A stretch of 64,000 bases of DNA from Paenibacillus ihbetae (GCF_002741055.1 NZ_CP016809.1:6529820-6593819); one strand, 5' to 3'; positions 55,382 through 64,000 are shown, numbered from the stretch's first letter. The notes: a model not told the origin generated them from the letters alone. Numbers and translations: made by a program.

Positions 55382-55601
55382 GTTGAAAATCCGTGCGGCG
55401 ATTGGGAATGAAAAAAACACGAAGGTATAATTCTACTCAATTGGATCTCATGCGTTTGCTAATGATGACGGCGATTACGGATTCCATATCATTCCTCCGC
55501 TTGTCTATACTCCGGCATCGCTTCCTGGACGTTACGTCCGAAAAGCCACAGAGATCTACTGGACGAGAGGCGAGATGAAAATGTTCTATATCGCTGATTG
55601 A
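55382..55601 (+). pseudogene. unidentified gene remnant
   Basis: ATG 55382 after AAAGGAGTG gives only MLKIRAAIGNEKNTKV. A second frame then reads IGSHAFANDDGDYGFHIIPP, YTPASLPGRYVRKATEIYWT, ending at 55601. The family is not recognised. A frameshifted short gene is the simplest reading. Confidence 0.4.
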
Positions 55602-55630
55602 ACTAGTAGAGCTAATTCGTTATATAATCT

Positions 55631-55664
55631 AAGAAAGTACAGGGCGTCAGCCCTATACTTTCTT
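55631..55664. terminator. bidirectional hairpin
   Basis: AAGAAAGTACAGGGC / GCCCTATACTTTCTT with one mismatch and loop GTCA-sized, A/T-rich flanks. It separates the remnant from the convergent aldo/keto reductase. Confidence 0.75.
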
Positions 55665-55708
55665 AATAGATGGAGATATTCGCCTAATGATTGTGTTTCA
55701 GCGGAGGT

Positions 55709-56560
55709 TTACAGATCGACTCTCCAGTTGCCCATCATCTTGGCGACTTCTGGGTCGCGGTACGATAAGAAGAGACTTTCCCGAGTATCGAGGGTCGAGA
55801 TTTGTTCCATGTCGTCCGTGCTTAACTCAAAGTCGAAAATATCGAAGTTTTCTACGATCCGCTCTTTGTGTACCGATTTTGGAATGACAACGACTTCGCG
55901 CTGAACAAGCCAGCGCAACACGACTTGGGCGACGGACTTGTTGTGTTTAACAGCAATTGAGGTCAGCAGTTCGTTGCCGAACATGTTGCCCCGTCCTTCA
56001 GCGAACGGCGCCCACGACTGGTGTTGAACTCTCTGCTCTTTCATAAAAGCGGTGGTCTCCATCTGCTGGTAGAATGGGTGCGTTTCAATCTGGTTGACGG
56101 CGGGCACGATTTCATTATGCACGATGAGGTCCATCAGACGGTCGGGCAAGAAGTTGCTGACCCCGATAGCTTTAATTTTGCCTTCGCGGTACAGTTCCTC
56201 CATTGCACGCCAAGCACCATAGTAATCGCCGAACGGCTGATGAATAAGGTACAGATCGAGATAGTCGAGTTGCAGCTTCTTCAGGGATTTAGCAAACGCC
56301 AGCTTGGCACTCTCGTAGCTGGCATCCTGAACCCAAAGTTTGGTCGTGATGAACAGCTCCTCACGCGGTACACCGCTGCGCTTAATCGCGCGTCCGACCG
56401 CTTCCTCGTTCAGATAGCCGGCGGCGGTGTCGATCAGGCGGTAACCGGTCATTAGTGCTTCAAATACTGCGCGCTCGCATTCCTCGGCATCAGGAACCTG
56501 GTAGACACCAAAGCCGATGATCGGCATTTTCACTCCGTTGTTCAACGTTACGGTTTGCAT
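55709..56560 (-). CDS. aldo/keto reductase
   Basis: 283 residues, single-domain NADPH reductase. Tetrad residues visible: Asp and Tyr in [17 protein letters not shown], Lys in ITTKLWV, His in [16 protein letters not shown]-terminal phosphate site [12 protein letters not shown]. Reduces aldehydes and ketones. ATG 56560 has AGGAGGAATCACA upstream. Divergent from a MerR gene with a MerR-type promoter between. Confidence 0.93.
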   Translation of the reverse strand: MQTVTLNNGVKMPIIGFGVYQVPDAEECERAVFEALMTGYRLIDTAAGYLNEEAVGRAIKRSGVPREELFITTKLWVQDASYESAKLAFAKSLKKLQLDYLDLYLIHQPFGDYYGAWRAMEELYREGKIKAIGVSNFLPDRLMDLIVHNEIVPAVNQIETHPFYQQMETTAFMKEQRVQHQSWAPFAEGRGNMFGNELLTSIAVKHNKSVAQVVLRWLVQREVVVIPKSVHKERIVENFDIFDFELSTDDMEQISTLDTRESLFLSYRDPEVAKMMGNWRVDL

Positions 56561-56665
56561 TGTGATTCCTCCTATTGTTCAAATGAATAACTGCAAATGG
56601 CTGCAAATCCCGGGGACGGTACTTGAGAACAGAGATTCCGTTTATAGCCGATTTGCATTACAATC

Positions 56666-56696
56666 AGCTTAGAACCTTCGTGTTACACGAAGTCAA
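56666..56696 (-). promoter_or_regulatory. MerR-type 19-base-spacer promoter
   Basis: Reading the minus strand: TTGACT (56696-56691), a 19-base spacer containing CTTCGTGTaACACGAAG symmetry, TAAGCT (56671-56666). The long spacer and CTTGACTTCG start are typical of promoters activated by AdhR-like MerR proteins. It drives the aldo/keto reductase. Confidence 0.85.
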
Positions 56697-56734
56697 GCTT
56701 CTTTTTAAGAATTGTTTTTCTAGGAGGATTTCAC

Positions 56735-57184
56735 ATGCATACAGTTAAAGAAGCCGCCCAGATAACAGGGCTCACCGAGCATGCCGTGCGCTTTTACACA
56801 GATAAGGGTCTGGTGCCAAGCGTACAGCGCAATCAGAATAATATCCGGATGTTCGATGAAGAATCGATCAACTGGTTGCATGGCATTAAATGCCTCAAGC
56901 AATCCGGAATGCCAATTGAACTCATTAAAAGGTACGTCGATTTATGCCTTGAAGGGGATTCGACCATTCCTCAGCGCTACACACTCATGATGGAGCATAA
57001 AGAGGCGGCGCTTGCTAAGCTCGAGGAAGCGAAACTGCACGTTGCCCATTTGGAGGAAAAAACAACCCTATATCAGGACATTCTAGAACAACGCTCTCCA
57101 GACACAACGAATCCCGGCAACTGGGACAGAATTCTGCATATGCATAGTGACGTATTTTATTCGCCATCTGTTCGGAAAGTTTGA
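56735..57184 (+). CDS. MerR family regulator (AdhR-like)
   Basis: 149 residues. HTH TVKEAAQITGLTEHAVRFYTDKGLVPS, wing region QNNIRMFDEESINWLHGIKCLKQSGMPIELIKRY and a C-terminal coiled coil. No cluster of metal-binding cysteines, which fits the aldehyde/oxidative-stress AdhR group. ATG 56735 has AGGAGG upstream. It probably activates the divergent aldo/keto reductase gene. Confidence 0.92.
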   Translation: MHTVKEAAQITGLTEHAVRFYTDKGLVPSVQRNQNNIRMFDEESINWLHGIKCLKQSGMPIELIKRYVDLCLEGDSTIPQRYTLMMEHKEAALAKLEEAKLHVAHLEEKTTLYQDILEQRSPDTTNPGNWDRILHMHSDVFYSPSVRKV

Positions 57185-57391
57185 GGGAAATACAATGGGT
57201 GATGGAGTAGAAGGAACTGTATAACGGACAGGTGCCCATCTGACCCGATTGAAATGAAGATGTATGACAGACCGTTGTCATATGTCTTCTTGTATTATAT
57301 TGGGAGATCGGTGTTGCGCTCCCCACTCACATAATAATGTTTTCTATAACGTTGATTCAAGTAGTAGAACTAGCTGTTTTACGTGCCAATG

Positions 57392-57411
57392 ATACCGCTG
57401 ATTAGCGGTAT
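57392..57411. promoter_or_regulatory. palindrome upstream of phosphotransferase
   Basis: ATACCGCT / AGCGGTAT, perfect 8-base arms around GATT, then an A/T-rich promoter-like stretch. About 94 bases before the gene. Confidence 0.4.
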
Positions 57412-57504
57412 ACTTTAACTATAATTAGGTATTATCTGTCTATTTCATTATTTCTTTGATACCCTGTTAAATATGTGATGGTAACACCGAGGGGGTAGCG
57501 ATTC

Positions 57505-58377
57505 ATGGTTGAGAAAATGCACGTCGACGAAAAGGAACTTGATGAAGCGCTCGTTTCTCGTCTGCTTGTTGCCCAGTTTCCCCATTGGGCGGATCTATCC
57601 CTGCGACGGATTGAGCCGGCTGGCACAGTGAACGCCATCTTTCGGCTAGGCAACGAATATTCAGTCCGGCTCGCGCGGCGGGAAGGGCCTACGACACCAG
57701 AAAGTCCCGAGTTTACTTGGCTGCCTAAGCTTGCTCCATTGCTTCCGCTGGAAGCTCCTGTACCAGTCGCTCTAGGGCACCCGAATAGCGAATATCCGTG
57801 GTTTTGGTATATACACACATGGGTTGAGGGCGAGACGGTACCGATAGAGGAGATTGACGCGATTCAGGCAGCTCGTGATCTTGCGGAGTTCGTTGCAGCG
57901 CTGCAACAAATCGATTCATCGGGTGGGCCGCAGGGACGCGGCATACCTTTGGCTCAAAGGGATGAGGGGTTCCGTTACTGGTTGGCACAGTTCGATGGCG
58001 ATGTTGCTGCGGTGTCTGATGTATGGGAATCGGCACTTGCCGCGCCTCCGTGGAGCGGCCCACCAGTTTGGCATCACGGCGACCTTGACATGCGTAACTG
58101 GCTTGTGCGAAATAAACGAATCACCGGTGTGATTGATTGGGATACAATGGGCGTTGGCGATCCTGCCTGCGATGTCATGGTCGCATGGAAGTTACACTCT
58201 CCGGCAGCACGTGACGCGTTCCGCAAATATCTTCCTACGGATGACGCTACATGGGCAAGAGCCCGCGGATGGGTCGTATCGCAGGCGGTGGCAGTGCTGG
58301 CTTACTACACGCCAGAAAACAATCCAGTTCTGTACCATGAGGCGAAATCCTGGCTCGACCTAGTATTGTCAGAATGA
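57505..58377 (+). CDS. aminoglycoside phosphotransferase family protein
   Basis: 290 residues. N-lobe GTVNAIFRLGNEYSVRLARR, hinge WVEGETV, catalytic HHGDLDMRNWLV and metal site GVIDWDTMGVGDPACDVMVAWKL. This pattern resembles the macrolide and hygromycin-type APH branch. ATG 57505 follows GAGGGGG. Resistance function is inferred only from family. Confidence 0.88.
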   Translation: MVEKMHVDEKELDEALVSRLLVAQFPHWADLSLRRIEPAGTVNAIFRLGNEYSVRLARREGPTTPESPEFTWLPKLAPLLPLEAPVPVALGHPNSEYPWFWYIHTWVEGETVPIEEIDAIQAARDLAEFVAALQQIDSSGGPQGRGIPLAQRDEGFRYWLAQFDGDVAAVSDVWESALAAPPWSGPPVWHHGDLDMRNWLVRNKRITGVIDWDTMGVGDPACDVMVAWKLHSPAARDAFRKYLPTDDATWARARGWVVSQAVAVLAYYTPENNPVLYHEAKSWLDLVLSE

Positions 58378-58394
58378 TGCCTGATAATAAACTT

Positions 58395-58665
58395 TTCAGC
58401 CCTTTCGCTTCCTAATAGAAGTTCGGAAGGGCGTTATTCGTGTTGCGGGACATTTCCCAATCACCTCTACAGGAGTTGGCCAACTGGACGCTGCCCACTC
58501 GGGCACACCCAGTGCCCGGAGCTCAAGGAGGTGGGTGCGTACCCGTTTCCATTGTCTCCACAAGCACATTCTCATGCGCCAGTGATTCCACTGGTCGAAT
58601 CTCTCACAGTGGTTCTTGGCAGACATATCCAGCCCATGAGCCTGATTGTGTAGTTATGTTATAAG
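58395..58665 (-). mobile_element. group II intron maturase remnant
   Basis: The minus strand in one frame reads ERFDQWNHWRMRMCLWRQWK, RVRTHLLELRALGVPEWAAS; after a shift it continues ANSCRGDWEMSRNT, NNALPNFY, stop, EAKGLKSLL. These match in order the C-terminal X/D region of group II intron reverse transcriptase/maturases. Two frame changes and a stop show it is dead. No domain V hairpin was found. Confidence 0.82.
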
Positions 58666-58677
58666 TTAGGAATTTCT

Positions 58678-58870
58678 GCTTATTAAGCTAGCGGGCAATA
58701 CTGTTATAATAAATTTATTACCGAAGTAAATAGGTCATGCCGGGGGACAAGAACATGTTCCTATTACCGATTAGACATATATCTAATTGGTCATAATCTC
58801 TCCGATTATTCATAAAACTAACGGGCAGGATAGTTTAATCATAATCGTTATTTACCAAATACTCTGCTGT
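58678..58870 (+). repeat. dispersed repeat, two partial copies
   Basis: TTATTAAGCTAGCGGGCAAT at 58679, then GGGGGACAAGAACATGTTCC and TATTACCGATTAGACATATA at 58741, and a second CATAAAACTAACGGGCAGGATAG with ATCGTTATTTACCAAATACTC at 58811. Terminator module missing. Confidence 0.65.
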
Positions 58871-58983
58871 CTTTTATTTTATAATTAAAAGAAACTGGAG
58901 GTAGTCTAGCGTTAAGCTTAGTCGTCCGTCGGCAATAAAAAAACGCCTCCCCCTACCAATCTGAACCAGGAGCATGTGAGAAA

Positions 58984-60060
58984 ATGACAAACTGCGTAAT
59001 TACCGATCCTACAGATTCTTTGCAATTAAATCTCGATTATATCATTTCCTGCTTAAATCGCGCTGGCAGTCTCGAGCGTGAAGCACTTCTGACCGACTAC
59101 CGCTTGGAACGGCTCGGTGCTGACAATTCAATGGTGTATCGGATTCATTTGGTATATGAAGACGCTGTTGGTGACTCTCCAGAAAGTTTATTCTTGAAGC
59201 TGTGCACCGGAGGCGCATTTGGTCGTTCGGAAGTCGACTATTACACGAAAGACTACTTAGGATTGTGCGGAGTCCCAATTCCGACTTGTTATGATGCTTG
59301 TTACGAGCACTCTTCCTACCATCTCTTACTGGAAGACTTGACGAACACCCATAGAAATAATTGGGGCATTACTCCTACGTTAGCGTATGGTAAGACGGCA
59401 GCTAGAGCATTGGCAAAACTTCACAGTTATTACTGGGGTACAGACCGCCTCCAAAGTGCAGGGTATGACGCCGTCGACCAAAGTCAGTTGGCACGATATT
59501 TGGAGCATATGAGTGTAGGGTTAAGGCCTTTGCTCGAAGAACTTCAAGATGACAGCGGAACAGCGCCCCAAAGAGATGTCGTGTCGGACGTATTCAAAAG
59601 GCATCCCGATGCGATGGCGAGACGACTTTCGTCTGGCGGACCACTCACATTGATCCATGGCGATGTTAATCCCGGTAACATATTATCTCAGAAGGACGAC
59701 TCGTCTAAGGGCATTTATTTAATTGATCGACAGCCATTCAAATGGTCGCTACAAAACTGGGTCGGACCGAGTGATTTGTCTTATATGATGGTCTTGTGGT
59801 GGGATCCGGAGTACCGTCGAATGCTTGAGCATGACGTGCTGAGCGCATATTACAATTCGCTAATTGAATTTGGAGTAAAGGACTACACGTGGGAAATGGC
59901 ATTGTCCGATTACAGGTTATCAGCTTTGCAGTGCTTCTATATCGCAGCTTCATGGTGCATAAATCCGGAAGAACGCACAAACATGCGTTGGTTATGGAGT
60001 TCACAATTAGAACGCGCCTGTGCGTTTTACCAAGACTGGCAGTGTCATGAAGTGCTGTAG
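58984..60060 (+). CDS. phosphotransferase (APH/choline kinase-like)
   Basis: 358 residues. N-lobe with DNSMVYRIHLVYED and LFLKLC (Lys), hinge LLLEDLTNTH, helix TAARALAKLHSYYWG, catalytic LIHGDVNPGNIL and the metal-binding YLIDRQPFKWSL; then VGPSDLSYMMV. The length and DLSYMMVLWW pattern fit the EcKinase/DUF1679-like branch. ATG 58984; the upstream GGAGCATG region is a weak ribosome site. Substrate unknown. Confidence 0.82.
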   Translation: MTNCVITDPTDSLQLNLDYIISCLNRAGSLEREALLTDYRLERLGADNSMVYRIHLVYEDAVGDSPESLFLKLCTGGAFGRSEVDYYTKDYLGLCGVPIPTCYDACYEHSSYHLLLEDLTNTHRNNWGITPTLAYGKTAARALAKLHSYYWGTDRLQSAGYDAVDQSQLARYLEHMSVGLRPLLEELQDDSGTAPQRDVVSDVFKRHPDAMARRLSSGGPLTLIHGDVNPGNILSQKDDSSKGIYLIDRQPFKWSLQNWVGPSDLSYMMVLWWDPEYRRMLEHDVLSAYYNSLIEFGVKDYTWEMALSDYRLSALQCFYIAASWCINPEERTNMRWLWSSQLERACAFYQDWQCHEVL

Positions 60061-60261
60061 GTTCCCCTGAGAAGGGGGAGCTTAGGTTATTAAGGCAGAT
60101 TGAAAAATTACAACTGTCGTTCTTGAATTGGTTCCCACAGTACCCAGTTTATTGAGGAAAAATTGACGATTATAAGAATTTGGACAGGAGTATAGGAACT
60201 TCGAGGAAACACGAATCTTGCTTCTGAAACATTTAGATAACTCTAAATATGATTGAACTAT

Positions 60262-60345
60262 CTGGGAACGATAGCTCAACAACCAACGACGGCAGCCGGC
60301 AAGAAAAATCTGCTGTCGTCGTTACGCTAAAGGGCAGTGTTTTGC
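60262..60345. repeat. second hairpin-type repeat, copy
   Basis: GGAACGATAGCTCAACAACC, then AACGACGGCAG pairing with CTGCTGTCGTCGTT. Resembles 21817-21870 (CTATAGCGCAACAATTCATT then ACGGCAGCTGG hairpin). The nearby CTAAAGGGCAGTG echoes the CTAACGGGCAGG module of the main family. Confidence 0.45.
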
Positions 60346-60388
60346 GCAACTACCATACCTTCGGAATCGTATAAGAGACAAATATTGA

Positions 60389-60786
60389 CTGGATGCTCCA
60401 TTAAGGCATGCTCTAATTGTTGTGAAGTACCAAGGAAAGTACCTTTTCTTGCATAATAAGTGGAGAAAGAACTGGGAACTGCCAGGAGGTATTATTGAAC
60501 CGGGAGAGAATGCTCAACAATGTGTAATTAGAGAATTATTTGAAGAAACCAATCTAAATATTGATTCGGTTGAGTTCAAGGGACTAATGAAGTTTAGACT
60601 TCAGCCAAGTTTTCATGGAGCTGAACGAACATAATATGGGGCTCTGTTTATGGGTGAACTGTATCAACTTGATGATTTTGTTGAAAACGACGAAGCTTCC
60701 TCAATCATCCTTTGGGATGGTACATCAGAGATTGGGATATCGCCGAAATAGATAGGAAGTTAATTGAATTAGTGCGTTATATATGA
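60389..60786 (+). pseudogene. Nudix hydrolase, broken
   Basis: Nudix box GGIIEPGENAQQCVIRELFEETNL is intact (GX5EX7REUXEEXGU form). Upstream the frame opens without a start codon (LRHALIVVKYQGKYLFL). A TAA at 60632 interrupts GAERT-YGALFMGELYQ, where GAA would be expected, and a one-base deletion near 60740 moves the C-terminus (DIAEIDRKLIELVRYI) to another frame. At least two lesions. Confidence 0.85.
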
Positions 60787-60919
60787 TTAAACGATCGGAA
60801 AACAATAAAACAACTTTCCAACCACTGAAACGTATTCATCAAGGGAGGTCAACGGATAACGTGTGGGGAAAGCGGTAGGGGTGATAGGAAGCACAACCAC
60901 ACATTCTAAAAGAGGATAT

Positions 60920-61085
60920 TTTCGATACAAGTTCTTGTCCCTAGTCGAGGACAAGAACAAGAGCCGATAACCTATTAGATAAGTTTCTAACTATGTTTCC
61001 GTGCAATTTCATTAAGCTAGCGGGCAGGATTGCTCAATGCCATCATAGAATACCTATTATCGGGTTTGATACTTAGGAGGACGGA
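60920..61085 (+). repeat. dispersed repeat, distal half
   Basis: TCGATACAAGTTCTTGTCCC, TAGTCGAGGACAAGAACAAG (an inverted pair), AGATAAGTTTCTAACTATGT, TTTCATTAAGCTAGCGGGCA and ATCATAGAATACCTATTATC. The last module repeats the end of the 16505 copy. 61086-61355 shows no supported gene. Confidence 0.8.
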
Positions 61086-61355
61086 ACATCCCTATCGCGA
61101 TTATCCAGGTGATGCCCATGTACGGGTTCCTGGTTGATGGTGCCACATTTATATAATAATAACTGAAGTTATGCCCAACACGGGTTACCTTTGACGGTAC
61201 GATTGATTGGTCTACAACTGTGAAAAAATTGCGGAAACGGGTTATTAAGGAGCAACTGCAATATTGGCCATGAATTGGATTAGGAGGATTAATCGGCTAG
61301 AAAGTTTTTAGCGTTTGAGAGCAAAAGGGCTGGAACATTATCCTAGGGGAAACGA

Positions 61356-61632
61356 GTGTATGTCACGCTTGAATTTTCACAAATGGATTTTACAAGTGAA
61401 GGTACAACGAGGTTGGTCATCTGCGGAAGATCACCTATTGATAAGAACACGAATCACATCCAATTCAGTAATGAGAATGGTGAGAACAGACAAATTGTAG
61501 AATTCATGAAAACTGATGGCTATGAAGAACAAGTATTTGAGTTAGAGAGGATAACAGACTTGAAGGATAGTGGCGTTCATCTTCCTAGCTGGGAACCAAT
61601 TCGACTTTAAAGGGTTCCGCTTTGAACAATAA
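61356..61632 (+). pseudogene. glycoside hydrolase C-terminal fragment (CBM-like)
   Basis: Reads VTLEFSQMDFTSEGTTRLVICGRSPIDKNTNHIQF, then VEFMKTDGYEEQVFELERIT, and after a frame change VAFIFLAGNQFDFKGFRFEQ with stop at 61630. This is the terminal carbohydrate-binding-like beta-sandwich found at the end of GH2-type glycosidases. The catalytic domains are absent and the end is frameshifted. Confidence 0.7.
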
Positions 61633-61656
61633 GAATATAAAGGACGCGGTAAACTT

Positions 61657-62415
61657 ATGAAGTTCTCAGTTTGCATTGATTCCGTATTTCGGGATATGGA
61701 CATGCAAGAGGCACTGTCACTCGTAAAATCTTCGGGTTTTGACGCATTCGAGTTTTGGAATTGGAGACAAAAAGACATAAATCTGATGGCGAACGTAATG
61801 AAAAGACTAGATCTTTCGGTCTCAACTTTTTGTACGGATGGCGGCACCTTGGTCGATCGGGAATCGCATAAGGATTTCTTGCAAGGTCTCAAGGAATCAA
61901 TTAGTGTGGCTAAGAAACTTGGCTGCAGCACGTTGATAACCCAAACTGGCAATGAACGGACGGGTATTCCGCGTGAACGTCAAATCGAATCCGTAGTAAT
62001 GGGGTTACGATTGGCAGCTCCGATAGCAGAGGAAGCTGGAATTACACTTCTTTTAGAGCCTCTCAACACGGCAGTGGATCATCCTGGATATCTCTTAACC
62101 AGTTCTAGCGAGGCATTCGACATTATCGAACAAGTCAGTAGCGATCATGTGAAAGTGTTGTTCGATATTTATCACCAACAGATCACAGAAGGGAATATAA
62201 TCAGTTCTATGCTGGGCAATCTTCAAAGTATTGGCCATTTACATGCTGCCGGTTGCCCGGGGCGCAATGAGTTGCAATTTGGTGAAGTCCATTATGCTAA
62301 CGTAATTCAAGCATTGCGCAGTGCGGGGTATTCGAACTATTTCGGTTTAGAGTTTTTTCCTTCCGTTGATCCTGCACAAGGATTAGTCTTCGCCAAGAGT
62401 TTGATGGATTCATAG
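61657..62415 (+). CDS. TIM-barrel sugar isomerase/epimerase (Hyi-like)
   Basis: 252 residues, xylose isomerase-like TIM barrel. Metal-site residues: Glu in LLLEPLNTAVDHPG, Asp/His in VLFDIYHQQITEGN, His in IGHLHAAG with RNELQFGEVHY, and late Glu in FGLEFFPS. This resembles hydroxypyruvate isomerase/OtnI-type proteins. ATG 61657. It follows the glycosidase remnant by 24 bases, suggesting a former sugar-use cluster with the downstream GH42 gene. Confidence 0.88.
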   Translation: MKFSVCIDSVFRDMDMQEALSLVKSSGFDAFEFWNWRQKDINLMANVMKRLDLSVSTFCTDGGTLVDRESHKDFLQGLKESISVAKKLGCSTLITQTGNERTGIPRERQIESVVMGLRLAAPIAEEAGITLLLEPLNTAVDHPGYLLTSSSEAFDIIEQVSSDHVKVLFDIYHQQITEGNIISSMLGNLQSIGHLHAAGCPGRNELQFGEVHYANVIQALRSAGYSNYFGLEFFPSVDPAQGLVFAKSLMDS

Positions 62416-62432
62416 TAAGGACAGAAGAATAG

Positions 62433-62460
62433 TGGCCGGGCGCTGTTAGCTACCCGGCCA
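62433..62460 (+). terminator. terminator after isomerase
   Basis: TGGCCGGG / CCCGGCCA with a 12-base loop, followed by TGTTTATT. 62461-62726 contains no supported gene. Confidence 0.75.
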
Positions 62461-62726
62461 TGTTTATTGAATTTACAAGATAAGTGCTGACAAGTATCCG
62501 GAGCTCGTCATTGAAAATTTCGATAGCGTATGCGTATCGACTATACCTTGTTGAGTCGGCACAGCATCCAGTCTACGAGTGATCAAGAAAGCTAATTGCG
62601 ATACGCAGGCATTGCAGCTGAGCTCGCCACCAGTTCTGACCACCGAGTAGTCGGCTATCTGGTCTATCCACTTCGAGAGGGAGACGAGGAAGAGGTTGTA
62701 TTTAACATGATAATCGCCTTATGTTG

Positions 62727-63587
62727 TTAGTTGCTGCCTATACCTCGCATTATTCTGAATTGTTCAGGAGTCATCCCCTCAGACTTTCGGAAGCACTGTA
62801 TGAAGTACGTGCTGTTTGAAAAACCGCTGTACTCCGCAATTTGCTTCACTGTCATATTTGAAGATACCAGTAGGGCTTTGGATTTGAGAATACGACATTC
62901 TGTTAAATACTCAATCGGAGTCTTTCCATTTAAGCGGCGGAACTGTCTGCTGAAATGTGAAGGACTACAATTCGCCTGCGACGCCATCTGCTCTAGCGTG
63001 AGCGACTCATGGCAGTGGGAGAGTATCCACTCCGCCGCCTCGGCTAGCCTGTCTCGCATCCCTGGTTTAGGGATGCCCTTGATAGCTTCTGCATGCTGGA
63101 CGAGTAAGGCGACCATCTCATAAGTGATGGCTGATAATCTCGCTGATCCCTCTTGAAACGGTGGCATGCTGCAGTCTAGCAATTCTGACCAAAGCTGGTC
63201 AAGTCGCGCAACACCTTCCCACGAGAAGATCCAAACGTCTCGCTCCCCACGCCCCTGGAGAAGTGAGCCTAGTCCGCGCCCTGTAAAATGAATCCATCTG
63301 ATATCCCATGGGTCGATACGGTCAGCGTAATATCGTTGCGGAACGCCGGGCCCATAAAGAAACCCAGAGCCGCTTCGAAGTTCCACGAATTCCTCTCCGG
63401 TCCACACGTATCCCTTGCCTGCGCGAACGAGATGCCAGTTATAGGTTGTTAATCCGTTGGGTCTATTCTCATGGTGTTCTGTCTCATCGATATAGTGACC
63501 GAATGATTCTGGATAACAGAGAAAGCGTTCGAATCGCGGGTTCGGAACAAAGTGATTTATCCGCAATAATGTCACCCCGAATAGCAT
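62727..63587 (-). CDS. AraC family regulator
   Basis: 286 residues. N-terminal cupin-type sugar-sensing domain (HHENRPNGLTTYNWHLVRAGKGYVW, GPGVPQRYYAD) and a C-terminal double HTH (ESLTLEQMASQANCSPSHFSRQFRRLNG, MTVKQIAEYSGFSNSTYFIQCFRKSEGMTPEQFR). Divergent from the GH42 gene, so it is the likely activator of beta-galactoside use. Confidence 0.92.
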   Translation of the reverse strand: MLFGVTLLRINHFVPNPRFERFLCYPESFGHYIDETEHHENRPNGLTTYNWHLVRAGKGYVWTGEEFVELRSGSGFLYGPGVPQRYYADRIDPWDIRWIHFTGRGLGSLLQGRGERDVWIFSWEGVARLDQLWSELLDCSMPPFQEGSARLSAITYEMVALLVQHAEAIKGIPKPGMRDRLAEAAEWILSHCHESLTLEQMASQANCSPSHFSRQFRRLNGKTPIEYLTECRILKSKALLVSSNMTVKQIAEYSGFSNSTYFIQCFRKSEGMTPEQFRIMRGIGSN

Positions 63588-63644
63588 AATTTTGATATAC
63601 CGAGCAAAAATGAATGATTTATCACTCCATTTTTAAATAATATA

Positions 63645-63678
63645 ATTATTTTGTTGTTATAAACGCAAGCAAAATAAT
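63645..63678. promoter_or_regulatory. inverted repeat in AraC/GH42 divergon
   Basis: ATTATTTTG / CAAAATAAT, perfect 9-base arms 16 bases apart, between the divergent starts and 26 bases before the GH42 start. Candidate regulator site. Confidence 0.45.
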
Positions 63679-63703
63679 AATACATAAAGTGGAGGATCGA
63701 AAT

Positions 63704-64000
63704 ATGAGAATGGGTGTGGATTACTATCCGGAGCATTGGGACCGCTCTATGTGGGAAGAAGATGCTAAGCTCATGCAAGAGACAGGCGTAAGTTTGATTC
63801 GGGTAGCCGAATTCGCCTGGTCACGACTTGAACCGACTGAAGGCAACTATGATTTCACTTGGCTTGATGATGCAATAGATACGTTTGCAACACATGGTAT
63901 CCAAGTGGTCATCGGAACGCCGACCTGCACGCCGCCGAATTGGCTCGTGAATGCGTATCCCGATGTGCTACCACAAGACGAAAAGCTGCATCCACGTTAT
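63704..64000 (+). CDS. GH42 beta-galactosidase, N-terminus (runs off window)
   Basis: 99 codons are present to the window edge. Begins MRMGVDYYPEHWDRSMWEED, then SLIRVAEFAWSRLEPTEGNY and TPTCTPPNWLVNAYPDVLP, which is the conserved start of the GH42 catalytic barrel (YYPEHW, EFAWSRLEP). ATG 63704 follows GGAGGATCGAAAT. It hydrolyses terminal beta-galactosides in characterised relatives. The catalytic acids lie beyond the window. Confidence 0.93.
   Translation, partial: MRMGVDYYPEHWDRSMWEEDAKLMQETGVSLIRVAEFAWSRLEPTEGNYDFTWLDDAIDTFATHGIQVVIGTPTCTPPNWLVNAYPDVLPQDEKLHPRY

Noticed and set aside
61086..61300. Short frames such as GTIDWSTTVKKLRKRVIKEQ
   Set aside because: No start, no family and no continuity with the glycosidase remnant.
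1..64000. tRNA genes, CRISPR arrays, prophage or toxin-antitoxin modules
   Set aside because: Looked for on both strands and none could be supported.

Overview
The window looks like chromosomal DNA of a Paenibacillus-type Firmicute. The basis is moderate GC, strong AGGAGG-type ribosome binding sites, frequent GTG/TTG starts, T-box leaders, an LplB/YtcP-type polysaccharide ABC transporter with a membrane-anchored AraC regulator, and many single-copy GNAT, phosphotransferase, TetR and AraC genes. No tRNA, intact rRNA, intact insertion sequence, prophage or CRISPR array was seen.

Layout. 0-4.4 kb: DUF4179-like membrane protein, a small hypothetical, an amidohydrolase, and a metallophosphoesterase overlapping a CPT-like kinase. 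4.7-6.7 kb: MarR regulator plus a frameshifted drug exporter, with two near-identical operators. 7-12 kb: a five-gene ABC exporter/two-component cassette resembling the linearmycin resistance locus LnrLMN-LnrJK, followed by a SnoaL-like gene. 12.6-15.1 kb: two tandem CorC/CNNM-type transporters, each with a hairpin between Shine-Dalgarno and start. 15.6-24 kb: accessory genes (broken APH, DUF2277, erythromycin esterase, phosphotransferase, AlkZ-related, VOC, GNAT) and an AraC/gap divergon. 24.3-29.3 kb: secreted 5'-nucleotidase with LysM, a RibD-C fragment, a 5S rRNA remnant. 27-33 kb: sugar ABC transporter operon on the minus strand. 33.3-35.7 kb: two tandem T-boxes and ilvB. 35.7-53 kb: accessory genes mixed with many broken genes. 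53-57 kb: FAD oxidoreductase with a nonsense-mutated SigJ-like sigma factor, then an aldo/keto reductase/MerR divergon. 57.5-61.6 kb: phosphotransferases plus remnants of a group II intron, a Nudix gene and a glycosidase. 61.6-64 kb: TIM-barrel isomerase, AraC regulator and the start of a GH42 beta-galactosidase.

The most unusual feature is a dispersed, modular, palindromic intergenic repeat family. About a dozen full or partial copies occur, all seen in the same orientation. Its core is a ready-made intrinsic terminator (stem GTCGCTAA/TTAGCGGC followed by T's) bracketed by inverted repeats GGGACAAGAAC/GTTCTTGTCCC. Several copies lie next to gene remnants, and one is joined directly to a truncated permease. 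Other notable signals are the tandem T-boxes, the paired corC-type leaders, a flanking pair of TetR operators, a UGA at a conserved tryptophan codon of a sigma factor, and a deleted 5S rRNA.

All functional calls come from reading motifs; no database search was run.
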